DNA from: Laetiporus sulphureus 93-53
Lineage: Eukaryota > Basidiomycota > Agaricomycetes > Polyporales > Laetiporaceae
Reading direction: 5' to 3'
Assembly: GCF_001632365.1 (NCBI RefSeq)
Contig: NW_024468515.1
Span: 217,070 to 281,069, forward strand
DNA length: 64,000 nucleotides
A program made the translations under genes and the position numbers. The notes under the pieces are model-generated. The model made no database searches. It worked only from the letters and a program-made list of their open reading frames with translations, and was not told where the DNA came from. Numbering within the stretch: position 1 is the stretch's first letter; every line of letters starts with the position of its first letter. This document shows, piece by piece, positions 60,664-64,000 of the stretch.

Positions 60664-61128
60664 ATGTCGAACCGAGATTACTACCAAGGTGGCCAGCAGC
60701 AGTATTACCCCCCGCAGGGTGAGCTTTCGACGGCGTTCCCGAGGTTTTGCAACATCTGACGACGGCGATCCTAGGTGGCCCTCCCCAGGGTGGTTACTAC
60801 CCACAGCAGCCTCCGCAAGCGTACGGAGGTCAGCCCTACGGTGGCCAGGGCTATCAGCCTCAGCCACCACCTCAGACGGTCTATGTGTAAGTTGTTATCG
60901 CAGTGGGCCCTGCTCTTGTGACGCTCTGCTCACGTTCGTGGCGATACAGACAACAGCCCGGGCAGCAGCAAAAGGGAGGAGGAGGTGGTGACTGTATGGC
61001 ATGTCTAGCGGGAGCATGTTTGTGTTGTTGTGCAGAAGGTGCGTCCTCGTGCTGTTATATGCGTGCCCTCGCTTCATATCTGATCTCACATCCACGCTGC
61101 AGAGATGTGCTGCGACTGTCTCTTCTGA
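60664..61128 (+). CDS. CYSTM (cysteine-rich transmembrane module) protein
   Basis: This is a small tail-anchored protein of about 93 residues spliced from four exons (start 60664; last exon begins after the CAG at 61101 and ends TGA 61126-61128). The N-terminal part is Gly/Gln/Pro/Tyr-rich (MSNRDYYQGGQQQYYPPQG, GGYYPQQPPQAYGGQPYGG). The C-terminal module is GGDCMACLAGACLCCCAEE and MCCDCLF, a cysteine-rich helix that matches the CYSTM family, linked to stress responses in eukaryotes. The splice points keep frame and recreate the canonical tail, which supports the model. The specific role is unknown. Confidence 0.9.
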
Positions 61129-62140
61129 TGACTTCCACGGCCTTCCACACACATGTTCTCTATTGCATACCATTGATTGGTCGTCCTGCCCTCATACCCT
61201 TATGCTTCCATATATCGCTCTGGGCCGTATTGTGTACACCAGGACTTTTCTCTCCCTCTCGATCTTCGTATATGTATGTGTGAACTTACAGCACCTATAA
61301 TATACGCTCTATGGCAGGCATACTGGATGAATCGCGTGCCACGTTTTCGAGTAGTCTCCCGTGGGCAGACTTGACCATTCCTTCGAACCTCCGTAGACTC
61401 CTGATATCCTTGTCTGACGTCTGGTTTCAATAGGTCCTTATCGAAGCGAACCCTACGGCCTAAGGCCTAAGGGCCGCCTTGTGAGGTATGTAGGCAACAC
61501 TCTCCTTCACGGGTAAGCATAGCTACGCAGAAATTTGAACCCCGCTCCAACGTGACGTGTGGGGACGCGTTGACGCGTCGGCGTCCCCTCGAGATGCAAT
61601 CAAGTAACGCAACAATTGAATGAACCCTTCGCACATCTCGGTTCTGCACTAAGTTAGCTTGGGTTCTTTTCCCGTGACTATGTCTCTAGCTACACCATTT
61701 GAACAATTAAATAGGCTCAGAGCACTGTTAAGTGTCCCTTTCATGTTCATGGCTCTAATAGGGCCTATATATTTTCATTGTTGATATGAACACTTGCTGG
61801 GTATCCTTGTCGAGCCATCACAGATCATTGATGATCAGTTGATGGCGTTGAAAAAGTGCCAGTGAAGCTGGTTTTGAAGCCCCGGCTTGCTACAAAGGAA
61901 AGATTACATTAGATTACAAAGTCCGAAAGCCTGGCTCGCTCTCCGCTCGTCGACACAGGACCCGGCGTCAAAATTGGGGCAAAAAAAGCATCACTAAATC
62001 GACGTGCGCTGACTGGTCGGAGTGAGTCGGCGACGGTAGCGTGTTCGCCCGCGTGTGACGTGACTGTCACTCATACCGTCACCTCCTCGCTGAGGGCCAT
62101 CCCAGTTTCAAAATCCCGTCATTGACCGTCCTCCGTCAAA
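61129..62140. other. Intergenic region, nothing recognised
   Basis: About 1 kb between the CYSTM stop and the CYT1 start, with no coding frame of note. It contains the CYSTM 3' UTR and the CYT1 promoter. A short palindromic GC motif (ggcctaaggcctaaggg, about 61.460 kb) and a mildly T-rich region at 61.7-61.8 kb are visible. I saw no tRNA. Confidence 0.35.
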
Positions 62141-63506
62141 ATGCTATCCAGGCTGCCTGCGGGTGCGCTGAAGAGCGTCGGGCCCTTCGCAAGATCCCAT
62201 GCAACGGCCTTCTCCTCCGGTGCTCGCTTTTCCGCGGTGAGTACATGATAGACCCCCCACTGCCCTTCGGGATGAACGCGGGACTGAACGTCACGTCTCA
62301 TAGCGCGTCCGTTTTGCTTCTACGAGTTCAAATGCCTCCTCTGCATTTGAGGTATGTACGGAACATTTAGAACGGAAGCATACAGAAGTGTAACGCGTTT
62401 CTCAGTCCTTCATGAACTCGCGCGCGACATTGGCCTCTGCGACGCTCCTTACCGTCGGTTCCATCGCGTGGTACACCAGCCTGTACGGCCACCTGCCCTT
62501 TATTGGCGAAGTGCACGCCAGCTCCCTCGCTGATGAGGGCCTTCACCCGCCCCACTATCCCTGGTCTCATAACGGCTTCCTGGATAGTTTCGACCATGCG
62601 AGGTTAGCGCTGTCTCCGCATTCAGCCGACACCGGGCGGGCGCACTCACCAGTCATCTACTCGCAGCATACGTCGCGGATACCAGGTGTACCGAGAAGTC
62701 TGCGCAGCGTGCCACTCGCTGGACCGTATCGCCTGGCGTAACCTTGTTGGCGTCTCCCATAATGTGGATGAGGTGAAGGCCATGGCTGAGGAGGTTGAGT
62801 ATGAAGATGGCCCAGATGACCAGGGAGAGATGTTCAAAAGGCCCGGAAAGCTGTCTGACTATCTTGCTCCCCCTTACCCGAACGAGGAGGCTGCTCGTGC
62901 TTCAAACGGCGGTGCTTTGCCACCGGACTTGAGCTTGATAGTCAAGGCGCGCCATGGCGGTTGCGTAAGGCTTAGTTTCTCTTCGTTCTCAAGTGAGGTT
63001 GCTGATCGGTCTTGCAGGACTACATCTTTTCCCTGCTTACCGGCTACAGGGACCCTCCGGCCGGCTTCGAGATTCGAGACGGCATGAATTACAATCCGTA
63101 CTTCCCTGGCAATGCCATCTCTATGGCGCGTAACCTGTTTGACGGTGTGGTCGAGTACGACGACGGTGAGACGGACGACCGATTTTGCATCGACGTCACT
63201 GACCCGGGATGCGTCATGCGATGCTAGGCACTCCTGCTACGACTTCTCAGATGGCAAAAGATGTGGTTACGTTCCTGAACTGGGCCGCGGAGCCGGAGCA
63301 CGATGAGCGGAAGCAGATTGGTCTCAAGGCCATTATTATCTTCTCAGCACTCACCGCTATCAGCTTGTACGTCAAGCGCTTCAAGTGGTCTGTGATCAAG
63401 AGCAGGAAACTTTGTAGGTCTTGCATGCTCCTTTGGCGCGTATGAGAACTCACCTAAGATGTTCCCACCAGTCTACAATCCGCCTGCGGACAAGTCGGCG
63501 CACTAG
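62141..63506 (+). CDS. CYT1: Cytochrome c1, heme protein of complex III
   Basis: The c1 subunit passes electrons from the Rieske protein to cytochrome c in the mitochondrial bc1 complex. The start at 62141 gives [16 protein letters not shown], rich in basic and hydroxyl residues, as expected of a mitochondrial presequence. Next come a bipartite leader with a hydrophobic stretch ([17 protein letters not shown]) and [20 protein letters not shown]. The heme site is [20 protein letters not shown]. Then [53 protein letters not shown] with the likely axial Met, and [20 protein letters not shown]. The C-terminal anchor is [20 protein letters not shown]. Seven exons or so. It ends in PPADKSAH. Intact and secure. 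Confidence 0.94.
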
Positions 63507-63904
63507 AGTAGAGCGGGCGTGCATGACTCAATCGGGAATTTTGACTCCATGAATAGTATTCTCAATAACTGAGAGTTGTAGCTTGGCCTGTACTGAGGGT
63601 GCGAGTGTTATTCTGAAAGCGAGGGAACCAGCGGACGTGTATTTATCGACTCGGGCCTTTGCGACCTGACAAACCAGAATTCAGTTGGGCGCACTGTTGG
63701 CATTCATGTGAGCACCTCGGCGGCCGTGAGAATCACACGTTACTCTCAGCCACCGCCATATTATACCGACTCCGCTCCCTACGGTCAAGTCCTCACTCTG
63801 TGCCTGCACGTTCTCTTCCTGCACGTTCAGACTGCGGCCTGATCTTCCCGGACACTCGTACTCAGGTCACTTCAACACTCAATACTCCCTCAACTCCTAC
63901 CAGA
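63507..63904. promoter_or_regulatory. CYT1 3' end and promoter of the edge gene
   Basis: About 400 bp, pyrimidine-rich toward the right (about 63.78-63.90 kb), with no coding frame I can support. It probably holds the promoter of the gene that begins near the edge. Confidence 0.35.
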
Positions 63905-63918
63905 ATGTCATCGGAAAC

Positions 63919-64000
63919 ATGGCCTCAACCGCTCAAGTGCGACCCCCCACTCGCATCTCTGCTTGGTCTGCCTTGTCTCACGCTCGCCTGCAGGGACTGG
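63919..64000 (+). CDS. Start of an unidentified gene, cut by window edge
   Basis: Two overlapping ATG frames reach the edge. The one at 63919 reads MASTAQVRPPTRISAWSALS and then HARLQGL; the one at 63905 reads MSSETWPQPLKCDPPL and continues. The first looks more like a natural N-terminus, possibly a targeting peptide (Arg/Ser-rich, few acidic residues). I cannot name the family from so few residues. The rest lies beyond 64000. Confidence 0.4.
   Translation, partial: MASTAQVRPPTRISAWSALSHARLQGL

Noticed and set aside
61440..61480. Palindromic ggcctaagg motif as a tRNA or terminator
   Set aside because: No cloverleaf, A box or B box could be traced around it.

Overview
The window is nuclear DNA of a filamentous basidiomycete, most likely an Agaricomycete. 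Genes are packed on both strands and split by many 50-75 bp GT-AG introns. Coding regions are GC-rich with short intergenic spacers. The gene content is fungal: Zn2Cys6 and F-box proteins, Arp9, lanosterol synthase, the URC uracil-catabolism protein Urc4, and a CYSTM protein. All assignments come from reading translated motifs and splice sites by eye; no database was searched.

Layout. 1-4.0 kb: no gene I can recognise. 4.0-10.4 kb: a coiled-coil/PH protein (+), the CCR4-NOT subunit Rcd1/Caf40 (+) and an Msc2/ZnT5-type zinc transporter (-). 10.4-12.3 kb: AT-rich and gene-poor, with a 510-bp run of N. 12.3-18.3 kb: an F-box protein (+) and a Zn2Cys6 transcription factor (-). 18.3-20 kb: empty. 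20-31 kb: a CUE-CCCH-DUF1771-Smr protein (+), a coiled-coil protein (+), sorting nexin Snx41/Atg20 (-) and an AT-hook acidic nuclear protein (-). 31.7-42.6 kb: a housekeeping block with BFR2/AATF (+), DNA polymerase delta POL3 (-), VMS1 (+) and phosphomannomutase SEC53 (+). 43-44.2 kb: an AT-rich C2H2 zinc-finger gene (+). 44.5-49.6 kb: ERG7 (-) and ARP9 (+), divergent. 49.6-57.2 kb: a transposon island with a nearly intact Tc1-like DD34E element, degenerate repeats and a decayed gag-like retroelement reading frame. 57.2-64 kb: URC4 (-), HIS2 (-), a CYSTM protein (+), cytochrome c1 (+) and the start of a further gene at the edge.

The genes do not form one pathway. Loose themes are membrane and sterol biology (ERG7, SEC53, Msc2, Snx41), RNA and ribosome quality control or biogenesis (Rcd1, Bfr2, Vms1), chromatin and replication (Arp9, Pol3), and mitochondrial respiration (Cyt1). 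I see no biosynthetic cluster, CRISPR array or defence island.

The strongest structural observation is the Tc1-like element at 50986-52594. It has 214-bp terminal inverted repeats that differ at only two positions, an inner transposase-site copy in opposite orientation in each arm, TA flanks, and a transposase frame interrupted by a single TGA. Other points worth checking are a 12-nt micro-exon inside a zinc cluster, a GC-AG intron in SEC53, and motif changes in SEC53 and ERG7.
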